Assembly (NCBI RefSeq): GCF_902167145.1
Contig: NC_050104.1
Coordinates: 11,368,001 to 11,432,000 of the forward strand
Direction: 5' to 3'
Length of the DNA: 64,000 bases
DNA from: Zea mays
Taxonomy: Eukaryota; Streptophyta; Magnoliopsida; Poales; Poaceae
Positions 46,801 through 59,130 of the stretch are shown piece by piece. Both the position numbers and the translations under genes were made by a program. Below the pieces are notes generated by a model. That model saw only the letters and a list, made by a program, of their open reading frames with translations, was not told the origin of the DNA and ran no database searches. Position 1 is the stretch's first letter; every line of letters starts with the position of its first letter.

Positions 46801-47770
46801 CTTTCTTCATCACTGTTAGCATGGTTCTTGATCTATACAAGCCTATGTCATTTGCATTTAGTCCACTGTAATCCATGGCCTGGTAATCACAAAACTATTG
46901 AAAACAATATCCGCTTACGAAAGATATGTGGAAAATGCGGTAGGAACGACATAATGATGATAGCATTTTTGCAAATTGAAAGAACAAAAAAATTGCTCAC
47001 CGAAGAGGATCACTTCATTCTTCATCTCAAAACACTCCAGACGATGCAGCAGTTTTGGAACAAAAACTTGAACCTTGCAACAAAGCAACACTTGAGACGG
47101 GTGTTTCCTTCTTTAACTGAAGGCACTCAGATCATACGACACTCTTGGAAAAAATGAAACCTTTCAAGAAATAAACCAGCAAATATCACCTCTTCCCTTT
47201 TTTTACGAAACTCGCCAGCATCTCTTTGAGGGGGGAGGCAGAAGCAAGATAACACTTAAACGACAGTAAACAATACACAAACGAGTTAAAAATATGAAAA
47301 ATCACCCATTACAAGAGTTGTAGGCTGTAGCATGGTTATTAACACACAACTGACCTCATATGAACATATCATGAGACAACATTAGTACAATTAACGTGAA
47401 AAAATGCATAATATTAATGTTACATCGCCAAATAAATAGAGATAATAACATATGCATTCTGGCTTTTACATGTTGAATTTATGGACATCTACTACATATG
47501 AGATTGCTCAACCTATCCGAGCATTTAAATGGAAAACAACTTCCTGCAATCATCAATTAAGAGATTCAAGTATACACCACACTCCACTGCACTAATATTC
47601 TTAGCAGCATCAATTGAACATAATCACAAAAGGACTGGCAAGAAGATGCAGAGTAAGATAACATTCTTGGTAGGCATAGAACATAATCTTACTGGAAAAA
47701 TATATTGTTTTATTGTTTTCCTCTTCGTTTTATTTTTCTTTCTTCTTGCTCTGTTGTTCAGTCAGTCTGT
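46801..47770. other. No recognised gene
   Basis: A plus-strand open frame at 46828-47157 and a shifted frame with NTPDDAAVLEQKLEPCNKAT near 47030 hint at a decayed exon of unknown origin. The rest is AT rich without motifs. Confidence 0.3.
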
Positions 47771-47789
47771 CATCCCCATAAACCAGTTC

Positions 47790-48060
47790 TAGATAGTAGT
47801 ACGAAAGGCATTTTCCTCTTCACATTCTTGGTTGCTGCCTTGGCCCCTCCTCAACCCTGTTTTACTTGACTTCAGCTTTGACAATATATTAGTCACTAAG
47901 CATTTATTTTCCAACTTGGCAATGTTGACAACATGCAGAAGAGAAAAGGCATAACCTCTGCACCATGGTTTAGCCAACCATTAGCATTTATGTATTCAAA
48001 CATCATAGCCCACATCTTGATAAGCACCACTTTCTGGTTATATTTATCATAAAAATTGAG
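47790..48060 (-). pseudogene. Unidentified exon-like remnant
   Basis: In one minus-strand frame: YDKYNQKVVLIKMWAMMFEY, then INANGWLNHGAE, ending at a CAG/AG boundary. The shifted frame downstream reads SKLKSSKTGLRRGQGSNQEC. The protein-like composition suggests a captured exon in the same orientation as the other fragments, but I do not know the gene. Confidence 0.3.
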
Positions 48061-48268
48061 CATTATTGTGTGTTAAAATACGCGAACACACAAACAATAA
48101 TGATATAATGCTCTAAAGCTAAAGCCATAAAAAGGTACTCAATGTCTTCAAAATTAATTTCATAGTTATCATGGTTGTTCGTCTTAAGGTCCTTGAAAAT
48201 ACATAATATTCACAGTACAAAATTCATGAAGTGCTCAATACCACCAACAATATATTGGTAAGAAAAAC

Positions 48269-48436
48269 CGTTCTATAATTACATTGTTAATTGTACTCCC
48301 ATAATCCATATCCAAATTCCACCCACGAGTCATATTTCATAAGCACAAAAGTCGTTCTATAATTACATTGTTAATGATACTTCCATAATCCATATCCAAA
48401 TTCCACACACGAGACATATATCATAAGCACAAGGGG
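48269..48436. repeat. 84-bp tandem duplication
   Basis: Two units starting CGTTCTATAATTACATTGTT at 48269 and 48353, ending CATAAGCACAA, with about 8 differences. Confidence 0.8.
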
Positions 48437-49186
48437 AGAAAGAAATTTCAGATAACATATAATTTCAAATGACAGATAATGCCATGTTCATGAATCTTGA
48501 TAACAGCAACAACATGACACGACATTAAAGTATCATCTGCAGCACATGACAAGAATTGCATGATCCACGCTTCCACATGTCAAACCAGAGTATAGTGGTG
48601 TCAAAAGGGCAGAAAACAAGAAAAGGAGGATATGAGAACAAATAATGAGCATAGAAGAACAATATTGTTATTGAGTGTTGTTTGCGCAGGTCCTCAATTT
48701 ATTGAACCATATCCATGAAGCATGAACTATAGAAATAGGGGATGTCTACTTTGCAACCTGAAAATAAAACACAAATAAGCACTAAAGAATTATGGAATTC
48801 TGTAAAATAATGTAAATTCCAGTTACAAAAAACCACTGAGCATGCAGTTTTGGTAAATCAAAATTGACTCTAGATGTTACTAAAATAGGGAACCCTTTGA
48901 ACATGCAATTTTGGTAAATTAAATTGACTCCCCTGCAACGCTAACCCATCAGTGTCTCAATTAGAAAATTTGAGTAATTAAATTCAGAGCATCTCTGAAA
49001 ATTCAAGTACCTAAATTGTGCACTAAAATTTATACATCATGCTAAGTAAGCAATGTAATTTCAAGATACGAATATTGTCAGCTTTACCAAGATCAATGTC
49101 ATTTGAAGTACCCAAAATATATTTGGGAAAAACATGCCCGTACCACTTGTTTGTGTGGATTTCATACCCTAAATTTTATGATGTTT
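48437..49186. other. AT-rich stretch, no gene seen
   Basis: Contains two related short segments (CAGTTTTGGTAAATCAAAAT near 48847 and CAATTTTGGTAAATTAAATT near 48907) but no coding signal. Confidence 0.3.
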
Positions 49187-49620
49187 TCTTTTGTTCTACG
49201 ACTAATGGTATGTCTTCATTTGTTTCTTAGCTAATTAGGATCCATTGTAGCAGCATGCTTTTAGGCTTTAATCTTACAGATTGAAGGTAAACTGAAACAT
49301 ATTCCTAGAAAAGTGAGTATTCCTTAGAATTTGTTTAGTATCCACTGTAGCAACATGCTATTAGGCATTTAGGCTGTAATATAATTAAATTCAGTTTCAA
49401 AAAGGATCAATCACATGGATGCTGTCCTAGAAGCAAAAAAAGAACCCACAGTAAACAGAAGTTACCAAACAGTAAATTCTTTTGTTCTACGACTAATGGA
49501 CTGCCTTCATGTGTTTTCTTACCTGTTTAGGGTCCATTGTAGCAGCATGCTTTTAGACAAAAGAATCTATAGATTGAAGTTAAACTAAAACATATTCCTA
49601 GAAAAGTGGGTATTCCTTAG
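49187..49620. repeat. Pair of diverged direct repeats, about 290 bp apart
   Basis: TTTTGTTCTACGACTAATGG, TCCATTGTAGCAGCATGCTT and CATATTCCTAGAAAAGTG each occur in order at 49187-49320 and 49479-49620. A third partial copy (ATCCACTGTAGCAACATGCT) lies near 49340. Confidence 0.65.
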
Positions 49621-49676
49621 ATGAATAGGAACTGAAACATAAACTTTCACGTCGATTGAATTCTCGACAGAAGTAC

Positions 49677-50802
49677 CTGGAGTTGGTTAGATAGTCATTC
49701 GATAAGTACTGAGGGAACAAGCAATTCTTCTGTGAGATCCCATTGGATGAGACGAACCATATACCACCATTTGAAGTGCACCAAGTGTTCTTCAATGTCT
49801 CCAACAGCTGGAGATGCTTCAGTTTTCATTTTTATCTGATTGGTTCCAGCAGTAGGTCCTGGTGATGACTGCTCTCTAAAGGATGGATGCACGAATGCAC
49901 CCTCTTTAGAACAAAATTCGTCCAACATATGTTGTAAATATTCAACAACATCCTTTGTCCACTGAGAGCGTTGGTTATCAGAACCCGCTACTGAAATACT
50001 GTTAGGTGTCTGTCGGGTCTGTAGCTATATAAAATTGAATACACATCATCACAATGGTGCAATGTGGCATTTGATAGTAAATAAGAGAAGGTTACAAGAG
50101 ATTCCAAACCTGGTTTAGGTATGTGACTTTAATAAACCATGTTGCTCTTAGCAACGGAACATTATATCGAATTAGACCTTCAAAAAGTGATTTCCTACGG
50201 TAACCATGAGGAACGTGCTCAGACAATGAACACAGTCGCTTGTTTGGCTGAGCAAGGGCCTGCAAGGCAATAATGGATGTAAAGAAAGAAAACTAATGAA
50301 TGTAAACAAACTGAGCTCATTGCTGCAGCACCAGCATAACAAAGTAAAAACATCATTCAGCACCATAAATCGAATATTCCAAGCTGAATAACTTTGAATT
50401 CCACAGATGAAACATGTGAAAAAGGCTAATGCTCGCTGTCCCAAGTAACAATGCTGTTCAAGATTTTAAATGCCAAAAGCAACCTCACAGTAAGAATGGT
50501 CATATGTCCTTAGCTGTTATTCTAGCAGTACACTATCAATCAAATACTCAAAAGGAAGCCAAACATCTAACTATCAGGCGAAAGCAAGCTTAAAAATTTG
50601 CAAACTTAGATAACAAACATGAAATATTTACCGAGGTTCTATTGAACAAAACATTATATTATTATAACAACAAATGACAGGTTAGTCTGCTCGACCTCAA
50701 TCCATTTTCTGCGGGTGTCCTCATTACATGGTCTTTGCTCTGGGTAAACTCCAGGCTTGATCAGTAGAGATCCATAAAGAGGAACTCCATAAACTTGGCC
50801 AG
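49677..50802 (-). pseudogene. Captured exons of Mediator subunit MED12
   Basis: Three exons, minus strand: 50802-50696 (AGQVYGVPLYGSLLIKPGVY, RRKWIE), 50259-50110 (LSEHVPHGYRRKSLFEGLIR, then NVPLLRATWFIKVTYLNQ) and 50018-49677 (WTKDVVEYLQHMLDEF, HLVHFKWWYMVRLIQW). Borders are GT-AG and phases fit. These match the N-terminal third of plant MED12 (CRYPTIC PRECOCIOUS / CCT), a kinase-module subunit of Mediator in the nucleus. Exon 3 has one stop (IE-TGA-LSNQLQ, from TGG). Upstream and downstream exons are missing, so it is a copied fragment in the same orientation as the CtpA and SEC20 fragments. Confidence 0.8.
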
Positions 50803-51007
50803 CTTGTTGTGAAAGAAAGAGCATCAGTGTTTTATGTTTAACACAATATCATGTAATAGGAGGCTTGATCCGTTTTTTATGTTCTAGAATTCACAAATGA
50901 CAGCCCACATTATCTGCTTTTTAAATTTCAGGTAACCTGAATTTGATCAAACCAGATGGATGGGATACACATGTAACTGATTAAATTATAAAAGCTCCTT
51001 AAATATC

Positions 51008-51009
<2 letters not shown>

Positions 51010-51043
<34 letters not shown>
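51010..51043. repeat. (AT)n microsatellite
   Basis: About 17 AT dinucleotides in a row. Confidence 0.95.
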
Positions 51044-51046
<3 letters not shown>

Positions 51047-51410
51047 CTTAAGGGAAAGAGACCTAATTGAAATCAACTTACTGGAGATTACGCCTACGGA
51101 TGGTAGACTCTTAACCATCGCCTAGAAGAAGTGTCCTCTAGAGAAAAGTCAATTAGAAACCGATAGCCAAGTTATAATGGCACCTGCGATGCTCTAAAAA
51201 CGTGGTAGGGTGCCTATAGGTCATTTTCTTGCTAATTTTGCCAGGGAAATTGCAAAAATCTAAAGCAGCATTAGTTTCAATGGTGCTTTTGAACTTAAAT
51301 GAGTACATAAAAAACCTCTGAGAAGACATACTGCATATAAAGAATATGTCCTTAAAATTTAACATGAATTCTTAATCTTTCACATTGCATTGGTGATTGG
51401 TGACACTCTA

Positions 51411-51546
51411 GGGGCCTGTTTGGTTGCTACCTTGCCAGGCAGCTCGCCGGCCAGGCAATCATCCTAGCCCCATGCGACCAAAATCGGACGCCTGGGATGG
51501 ATTCCTGGGCCAGGCAGCTCCATCCAGGAGCCATCCAAATAAGCCC
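51411..51546. mobile_element. Short MITE with GGGGCCTGTTTGG termini
   Basis: Left end GGGGCCTGTTTGGTTGC, right end CATCCAAATAAGCCC (reverse complement GGGCTTATTTGGATG), 136 bp. This is a widespread grass MITE terminus. The target-site duplication is unclear (CTA/TAG). Confidence 0.6.
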
Positions 51547-51617
51547 TAGAAGCATGTACCACTCAGACAACTCATCACTTGGATTAATATCATCAAAGTC
51601 CAGGCATAATCACGTAC

Positions 51618-52061
51618 CTCCTCTTCAGCAGCTTGTCTAATGTTGTCTTTTGCTTATAAGTTAGCATTCCTCAGGCTAATACGAAGCCTGCTAAAATGTT
51701 CAAGGTTTATATAAAAAAAAGTAGGCTAAAAAGGATAACAAAAGTAAACAAACTCCAAGTCTCCAAGAATATCTTACTTCTTGTATTGTTCATCCCATGA
51801 CTTCAAGGTTGCTTGACCAGACTGCACCTCATCAAAAGTGGGAAGCTGCTGTGCTAGAAGATCAAGCTGGAACTGCAGTGACTTCAGCAACTACAGAGCA
51901 TCCTGTGCAGAACCATTCAACCTTGGAAGATAATTTGCTTCCTTTGTCCCTTTCCCTGTTTTTCCACATGATTCAATTGCAGTAATGTTCTCGTCAAGCT
52001 GTGAAACTGCTTGGCCCCATTCTTTCTTAAGATTTTCAACAGCTTGTGTGACTCCATCCAT
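51618..52061 (-). pseudogene. Captured N-terminal exons of SEC20
   Basis: Exon 1 is 52061-51778 and starts MDGVTQAVENLKKEW, then IESCGKTGKGTKEANYLPRL and QLPTFDEVQSGQATLKSWDE. Exon 2 is 51687-51618 (RISLRNANL, stop, AKDNIRQAAEEE). Splice phase fits (AA/G). This matches the plant Sec20-family SNARE involved in Golgi-to-ER traffic. The C-terminal Sec20 domain and membrane anchor are absent. Two stops, TAG in exon 1 and TAA in exon 2, both replace Gln codons through C-to-T. Orientation is the same as the MED12 fragment. Confidence 0.78.
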
Positions 52062-52792
52062 CCTAATATCTTAATGAATCAAAATCAGCAGATTTAACAT
52101 GCTGGCATGTGAAGAAAGGACAACTGAAAACTTGTAACATAAACAGAATTTAGTCTTGATACATGAATAAGTGCACTCCTGAAAACTTAAGTTCCTTCTG
52201 GAGGAACAAAAAATCCTCATGGAGGAGGATTTCCTTAGTAGTACATAAACGAATATCCATGGCATGTGGAGTACATTTCGGGTTGATGTAAAAACATCCA
52301 TATTCCTTACAATGAAAGAAGTAATTATAACGCAACTACACAACATGTACCACCATCCTAAGCATTTCCTTGTTGGAGACATCCTAAAAGATTACATTCT
52401 CTATATTTCTTTCCTCTTCAACAACATTCTCTAAATCATGTCTTTTATACACAAATACCTATATTAGAGACATTTTTAATTTGTCCTGTAAATTTAGTAG
52501 ACCGTTTAAAGGACGCTGCCGGAGGGAGTAGAGGATGACCTCATCCTCTAAATTTAGGGTATAGGACCCTTTAGAGGTCCGTGTTGGAGTTAGTCTTATA
52601 TGTTGACTTTGATTCTCATTGATTGTCTACCATTTAACTGAACGTACCAATTTGCTCGTTAGTACTTTCCCTATCTCTAAGAATCAATGTTATCTGATTA
52701 GATTAGAAATTGAGCGTATCTTATCCTTTGGTGAAGTATGATAAGGTGATTCATCCTCTCATATAGGTTTTGTGGCTGCCTGAAATACGTAG

Positions 52793-55700
52793 ATGGATCT
52801 GCTCCAAACTAATGATGTTCGTTCTCCATTAAAAGAATTGTCCAACATCACTGTTGAAGGTATATCTACTAATAATATAAGATGCCTTATTTGACATTTC
52901 AATAAGGTTTTAAAAAATAAAACCTATAATGGTTTAGTAGGATGTGCGGATGCAAGGCAATGTAAACGGGAAAAGGAAAGAGCACGATACGCGGCGATGA
53001 GTGATGAAACAAAAAATGAATTGAAGAAACGTTGTGCGTCACGCAACAAAGAAAATGTTGTACACCATGAGTATTCAAAAGTGTTAGGTCCAAAGGAACG
53101 TAAGAGAATCCGAGAAAGAGCTCGATGTGCAACTCAAACTAAGGAACAAAGGACGTTGCGTAATATGAAACCATGTCAAAAGAGAGCAAGGGAAAACTAT
53201 AGAATAAGACAACAAGTTATGCTAAGTTAGGACTCAATCGCCATTGAGAACCCTACTTTTACCCCAGAGCTTGTGTGGAGTTCAACAGATGCTCAAGCAC
53301 CTACTGGGTCTCTATTTAGCTCCGAGCTCATGGCTATTCCTGAATTGATCCCAACACCATTTGTTCCTACTCCATCGGTGACTGAGGATGTTGAGACAAA
53401 GAAACTGACAAAGTCTCCTAGACGACAAAGACATCCGTGTACAGTCCCTGCCACAAATAGTGACAAAATGACCGAAGGAGTAGACATTGGGAAGCAGCAC
53501 TTGACATCTTCGACTATTACCACCAATGGTAATTACAAGCTCATTCCATCATTAGTTCCCTAATTATTCTTAGTGGTTAATATGATTAAGGTGTGCTCTT
53601 TACAGAGGATGCTGATGAGACTGTACTTTTTAAAGAAGATGATGATGACGAAGAAGGATACCTATTCGCTGGGCAAGGTACTTACGTAATGTTTTTAATA
53701 TAGGATATATGATTTAAAAGTTTCTAAAGTTGTATGTCTTATCCTTTGTTCTTTCAAAACAAATTTAGATGGTGAATCTGGTGAGGATATTGAGATTGAT
53801 GAAACCCAAGATGCCTTTACTGTCAACCCTTACGTACCTGACTTGTACGACAAGGTGTATAGTAACATACCTGAAGAAACACATTTGCTGAGCACTGTTG
53901 CTGACTGCGATTACTGCAAAGCGAAGAAGTTTCAGTATGAACCACCTGGATTTTGTTGTCGTAATGAACAGATTAATTTAGCCACATTCGAGACACCGCT
54001 CCAGCTTAGGAGGCTGTGGGAGTCTGCAGATGCTGATGCGAGGCACTTTCGTGATAACATTCGATTTTTTAACGGCCATTTCTCGTTCACTTCTCTGTAC
54101 TGTTGTCTTGACAGTATGACTACAAACATGGATTGTGGTATCTATACGTTTCGTGCACATGGCATGATGTACCACAACGTAAGGTCGTTCGGTAGGGAAG
54201 TTGGGGCGGAACATAAACACCTTGAACTCTACTTCTACGATGATGATCCCAGCCTCGAGCATAGATATCGTAAATGTCGTCAACAACAATTTGAGAAAGA
54301 CAAGGCAGTTATTAAACAATTGGTTGAAATACTTAAGGGAAATCCATACTCTGAGCACCTTAGGAGTATGGGGCACGTTGATAACATTGAAGACTACCAC
54401 ATCACCTTGATCAAACGCTGAACCAGAAGTTATATAATTCACCCATTACTTCGGAGGTAGCTGCAATTTGGATTGAGGGGAGTGAACGTCGAGGTCAATT
54501 CAGTAATAGTGTTATGCTACATGGGAAGGATAGGTCAAGCCACGGCATCCGTTCATATCATGGATGCTATGATGCACTATCATATCCATTGTTCTTCCCT
54601 AAAGGTGAACTTGGATGGCATGCCAATATTCCTAAGTCCAATGTTTCCATGGACGAAGTAGACGCGTACCGCGATCAACATAGGAGAAGTGATGCAAACA
54701 ATGATGATACAAGTTAGTTCTTTCTTTGTGATTCTTATATAATCCTTTGTTAAATATGTTTTTAGCAACACTAATTAATAAACCTTGCGGTTGCAGAACG
54801 ACCTAGCCATCTATGCGTGTCTGTACGTGACTATTACTGCTACAGATTCCAAATTCGTCCAAGTATATTCAATCCAATACTTCATGGGAAGCGGCTTTTC
54901 CAACAGTTCGCGGTTGACACCTACATCAAGATTGAGAGCTCTCGTTTGGATTTCATACGTAAAAACCAAGACAGATTAAGGGCGGATCTATACAAGGGTT
55001 TGGTAGATAGCTTGCATGAAGGCGAGAACAGAGCAGACAAAATTGGAAAGCGAACCGTGCTGCCTACATCATTTATCGGTGGTCCTCGTGACATGAGACG
55101 TCGGTATGTGGATGCTATGGCCCTTGTGCGGAAGTTTGGGAAGCCAGACATATTCCTCACTATGACGTGCAACCCCAATTGGGATGAAATAACCAGAGAG
55201 CTTCTCCCTATGCAGTCACCACAGGATCGTCCGGACCTTGTTGTTCGCATATTCCGTGCAAAACTAGAGGAACTGAAGAAGAGATTGACTAAGCATCATA
55301 TTCTTGGAAAAATCCGAGCTTATGTCTATGTCGTGGAGTTCCAGAAGCGAGGTTTGCCTCATGTCCATTTCCTACTCATCATGCAGAGAAAGTACAAGCT
55401 AACTTGTCCTGATCAGTATGATCACCTTATCTCTGCTGAGATCCCTGACAAGAAGAAGTACCCTGAACTATACAAGATGGTTATCAAGCATATGATGCAT
55501 GGACCGTGCGGGTTGCTAAATCCTAAATGCCCATGCACTAAGGGTCGTGCTTCATGCAAAAACCATTATCCTAGAGCTTTTAGCAATGCAACGTCTCAAG
55601 GAAAGGATTCATATCCTATTTATAGGCGTCGTGATGATGGGCGTAAGGAAACGGTTCGAGGTTGTGAATTGGACAACAGATGGGTCGTCCCTTACAACCC

Positions 55701-58139
55701 TTACCTCCTCCGGCTCTTCAACTGTCACATCAATGTTGAGGCGTGCGGGAGCATCAAGGCTGTCAAATACTTGTTCAAATACATATACAAAGGCCACGAT
55801 CGTGTGTCTGTGGCTGTGACAGACGCAAACAAGGCTGATGGTGACGTTGATGAGATCAAGCAGTATAGAGATGCTAGGTGGGTGACCCCTCTAGAAGCCC
55901 TTTGGAGGATATTCAGCTTTGATCTAAGTCAAAACTCTCCACCAGTGATGCAACTGCAGCTCCATCTTGAAAACATGCATATGGTGTCATTTCACGAGCG
56001 TGCTAAAGTAAATCATGTTGTCCAACGTCTAGGTGTCGATAGGTCAATGCTTACGGCATATTTTGAGGCAAATAGGCTACACGAAGAGGCTCGGGGCATC
56101 CTTTACCGTGATTTTCCTGAGTGGTACACTTTGCAGCAGGGCAAGGTGTGGCAAGGAGGAAACGAAACACGGGTGGACAGGTTGGTAGAATAGTCTCTGC
56201 TTATCCAGCTAAGGGGGAGCGCTTTTATCTTCGACTTCTCTTAAACCATGTGACGGGTGCAACCTCCTATGCGGATCTAAGGACAGTAGATGGTGACACA
56301 CTACCAACTTTTCGTGAGGTGGCACAAAGGAGGGGACTGCTTGAAGCAGACGACACAATAGATGAGTGTCTCAACGAAGCCGCTATTTACCAAATGCCGT
56401 CAGCACTACGAAGGTTGTTTGCAACAATACTGGTATACTGCGAGCCGAACGATGTGGCAGAATTATGGCAGAGACACCTTGACTCAATGTCAGAGGACTA
56501 TCACCGTAGTACTCAAAGCAAAATCCATGTGTAGCAGATGGTCTTGATTGACATTAGAAACATTTTGCAGTCAATGGGTAAAGACATAAAGACATTCCCT
56601 CTCCCTGCTATCATTGATAGATATGACGATTTACATGGTACTGATAGAGAGATTTATGAGGAGGAAAGTATAGTGCCAACGACAGAAGACGTTGCTCTGA
56701 AAGAAACCCTAAACGAGGAGCAGAGGTCTGCTTATGATAAGATCCTATCTATCGTTGACACCAATAACGGTGGAGTGTTCTTTGTGGATGGGCCTGGTGG
56801 GACTGGAAAGACCTATCTGTATAAGGCATTGCTTGCAGCACTACGCAGTCAGGACAAGATTGCAGTTGCAACAGCTACATCTGGTGGTGCGGCTTCTATA
56901 TTGCCTGGGGGGAGGACTGCCCATTCGCGCTTCAAGATACCACTTACTATTGATGATGGTGTTGTATGTAGCTTCACGAAACAAAGCGGGACAGCAAAGT
57001 TGCTACAAAAAGCATCGCTCATTATCTGGGACGAGGCATCAATGACTAAGAGACAAGCAATTGAGGCGCTAGACAATAGCATGCGTGATATAATGGGACG
57101 GTCTAGGTTGCCCTTTGGTGGGAAGACTGTTGTGTTCGGGGGTGATTTCAGACAAGTACTTCCTGTTGTACGCAAGGGGTCAAGGGCTCAGATAGTTGCT
57201 GCCTCTCTACGGAGTTCTTACCTCTGGGAATCCATGTGCCACCTAAAGCTTTTTCAAAACATGAGGGCATAGAGCGACCCATGGTTTGTAGAATATTTGT
57301 TGCACGTCGGTGGTGGAACTGAGGAAGCGAACAACGATGGTGATGTTCGTCTTCCAGATGAGGTATGTGTGCCATATACTGGTAATGACCGCGACCTTGA
57401 TAGACTGATAGATGACATTTACCCCAATCTAAATGAAAACATGTCTAACACAAGCAACATCACTTCAAGAGCAATATTGTCTACACGGAATGACTGGGTG
57501 GATATGATAAATATGAGGATGATTGATCGTTTCCAAGGGGAGCAGATGATGTACCATAGTTTTGACACCGCGGTGGATGATCCTAATAACTATTACCCAT
57601 CAGAGTTTCTAAACACGCTGACTCCTAATGGACTACCCCCGCACGTTCTGAAGCTCAAAGTTGGATGCCCAATCATGTTGCTTAGGAATATAGACCCTGC
57701 TAATGGACTTTGCAATGGCACGAGGTTGGTGGTTCGTGGTTTCCAAAAAAACAGTATTGATGCTGAAATTGTCCTTGGCCAACATGCTGGAATGCGAATT
57801 TTCTTGCCTCGTATACCCCTGTGCCCCTCTGATGATGAGATGTTCCCTTTCCAGTTTAAAAGGAAGCAGTTTCCGATAAGACTAAGTTTTGCCATGACAG
57901 TTAACAAGGCCTAGGGCCAGACGATTCCTAATGTTGGTGTGTACTTGCCGGAACCAGTGTTCTCTCATGGTCAACTTTATGTTGCTCTATCAAGGGCCAC
58001 CGCTCGATCGAAAGTGAAGATACTTGCCATTCCAGTCCACGATGAGAAGAAGAAGAAGAAGGGGGTTGAAAGGAACTCAGCGATAAATGGCGCAACATAC
58101 ACAAAGAATATCGTTTATAAGGAGGTCCTTACGCCGTAA
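52793..58139 (+). pseudogene. Helitron Rep-helicase (RepHel), decayed
   Basis: Five exons with GT-AG and matching phase: 52793-52859, 52938-53528, 53606-53677, 53769-54712 and 54797-58139. Order: a basic N-terminal region (ERARYAAMSDETKNELKKRC); a cysteine-rich DCDYCKAKKF; the Helitron-like replication initiator with HUH motif GLPHVHFLL (55351-55377) and twin-tyrosine KYLFKYIYKG (55762-55791); then a PIF1-type helicase with Walker A GPGGTGKTY and Walker B IIWDEASM; ending at TAA 58137. Breaks: TAG 53228-53230, frameshift near 54408, frameshift near 56155, and TAG at 56532-56534, 57270-57272 and 57912-57914. Rep nicks and joins DNA in rolling-circle transposition and the helicase unwinds. Catalytic motifs remain, but the copy cannot make full protein. 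Confidence 0.92.
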
Positions 58140-58494
58140 CTGACATTGATGAATGAATGGCAATTAACAACTTGTAATGCACTTAATTATTTTGGTTTTT
58201 AGGTGAAGATGTATTTTTGCCTTTTATTTCTCTATTTTGGCTCCTTTTTAGCTTCCAATTGTTTAGTGGTCATTTGGTTGATACAACAAAGAAAGCAGAT
58301 GAGCATTGAATAGATGTTATTGATATTGAATAGACACATTCGAATTTGAAAATGCACATTTGAATTTGAAATGATCTGACAAGCAAGTTGTGATTTCCAT
58401 CTATCTTAATGATCACCTAAATAACATATTATAAATCTCAGACTGAATTACATCTTCCTTTTCTCCCCAGTTTCCAGGTGTAACCTTGAGCTAT
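58140..58494. other. Sequence after RepHel, no gene seen
   Basis: AT-rich. I looked for a Helitron 3' hairpin followed by CTRR on the plus strand and saw none that I trust. Confidence 0.3.
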
Positions 58495-58733
58495 TGTTAC
58501 GGTCGGGAACATTTATAGGCGCTCGTAACAGGGGCTAATTAGGCAAAAGGAGGGGTATTTGGGATCAATCAGGAAGGTCTGGTTCAGCAATAAACAAGCA
58601 ATTACAGCCAATCCCATTTTCACCTCCTTTCTCTGTTATCTCATCTCCCTGCTATCTACCTTGCCACCATCCACCACGGGCAGGAAACCGGTGGCCAGCG
58701 AGCTCCCACAGCTACATCCTCAGGGACGTGACA
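58495..58733. mobile_element. Possible solo LTR (239 bp)
   Basis: Starts TGTTACGGTCGGGAAC and ends CAGGGACGTGACA, flanked by GCTAT (58490-58494) and GCTGT (58734-58738), a 5-bp duplication with one mismatch. The TG-CA ends, GC-rich 3' half and TTTCTCTGTTATCTC tract fit a small LTR. No internal region is present. Confidence 0.45.
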
Positions 58734-59032
58734 GCTGTACTATGATGCTACATCACGGACAGACTATTCGAAGTTAAACAACCACCTTGGTCCGCCTTTG
58801 TTTTTATTTCAAGTACATGCCATCAGTGGAACAAAGAAAGTTTTGAAGGGGAAAAATATTCATAATGGTCTACTACTGTACCACATGATGTAGTTTTATA
58901 GATTGTGAACTGAAATAGTACTAATTATTATGCCACTAAACCTATAGATTGTTTATTAAGAAATAGAAAAACTTGCAGCATTTGAATCTCATAATATATG
59001 GGTGCCATGCAAAATGAAATAGGAGTGTTTAC

Positions 59033-59130
59033 CTCCGATGTGGTTTTGCCAATGGTGATATCTCAACTGGGTAGTCAAGGACAAATGTTGGTTGTACAAT
59101 AGTGTAGATTCAACAAATGTTTCAAAAACC
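59033..59130 (-). pseudogene. Captured exon of lysyl-tRNA synthetase
   Basis: Acceptor TATACCAG, then VFETFVEST, a short indel, then IVQPTFVLDYPVEISPLAKP and HR before a GT donor. This matches the class II lysyl-tRNA synthetase core before motif 3. The frame change inside the exon marks it as dead. Orientation is minus, as for the MED12, SEC20 and CtpA fragments. Confidence 0.72.

Noticed and set aside
54473..54661. Alternative frame next to the RepHel frameshift
   Set aside because: The true frame through 54410-54712 reads AIWIEGSERRGQFSNSV and HGKDRSSHGIRSYHG, clearly RepHel; the other frame is a shadow.
53843..58139. Active autonomous Helitron
   Set aside because: RepHel carries four stops and two frameshifts, and no confident plus-strand 5' and 3' termini were found around it.
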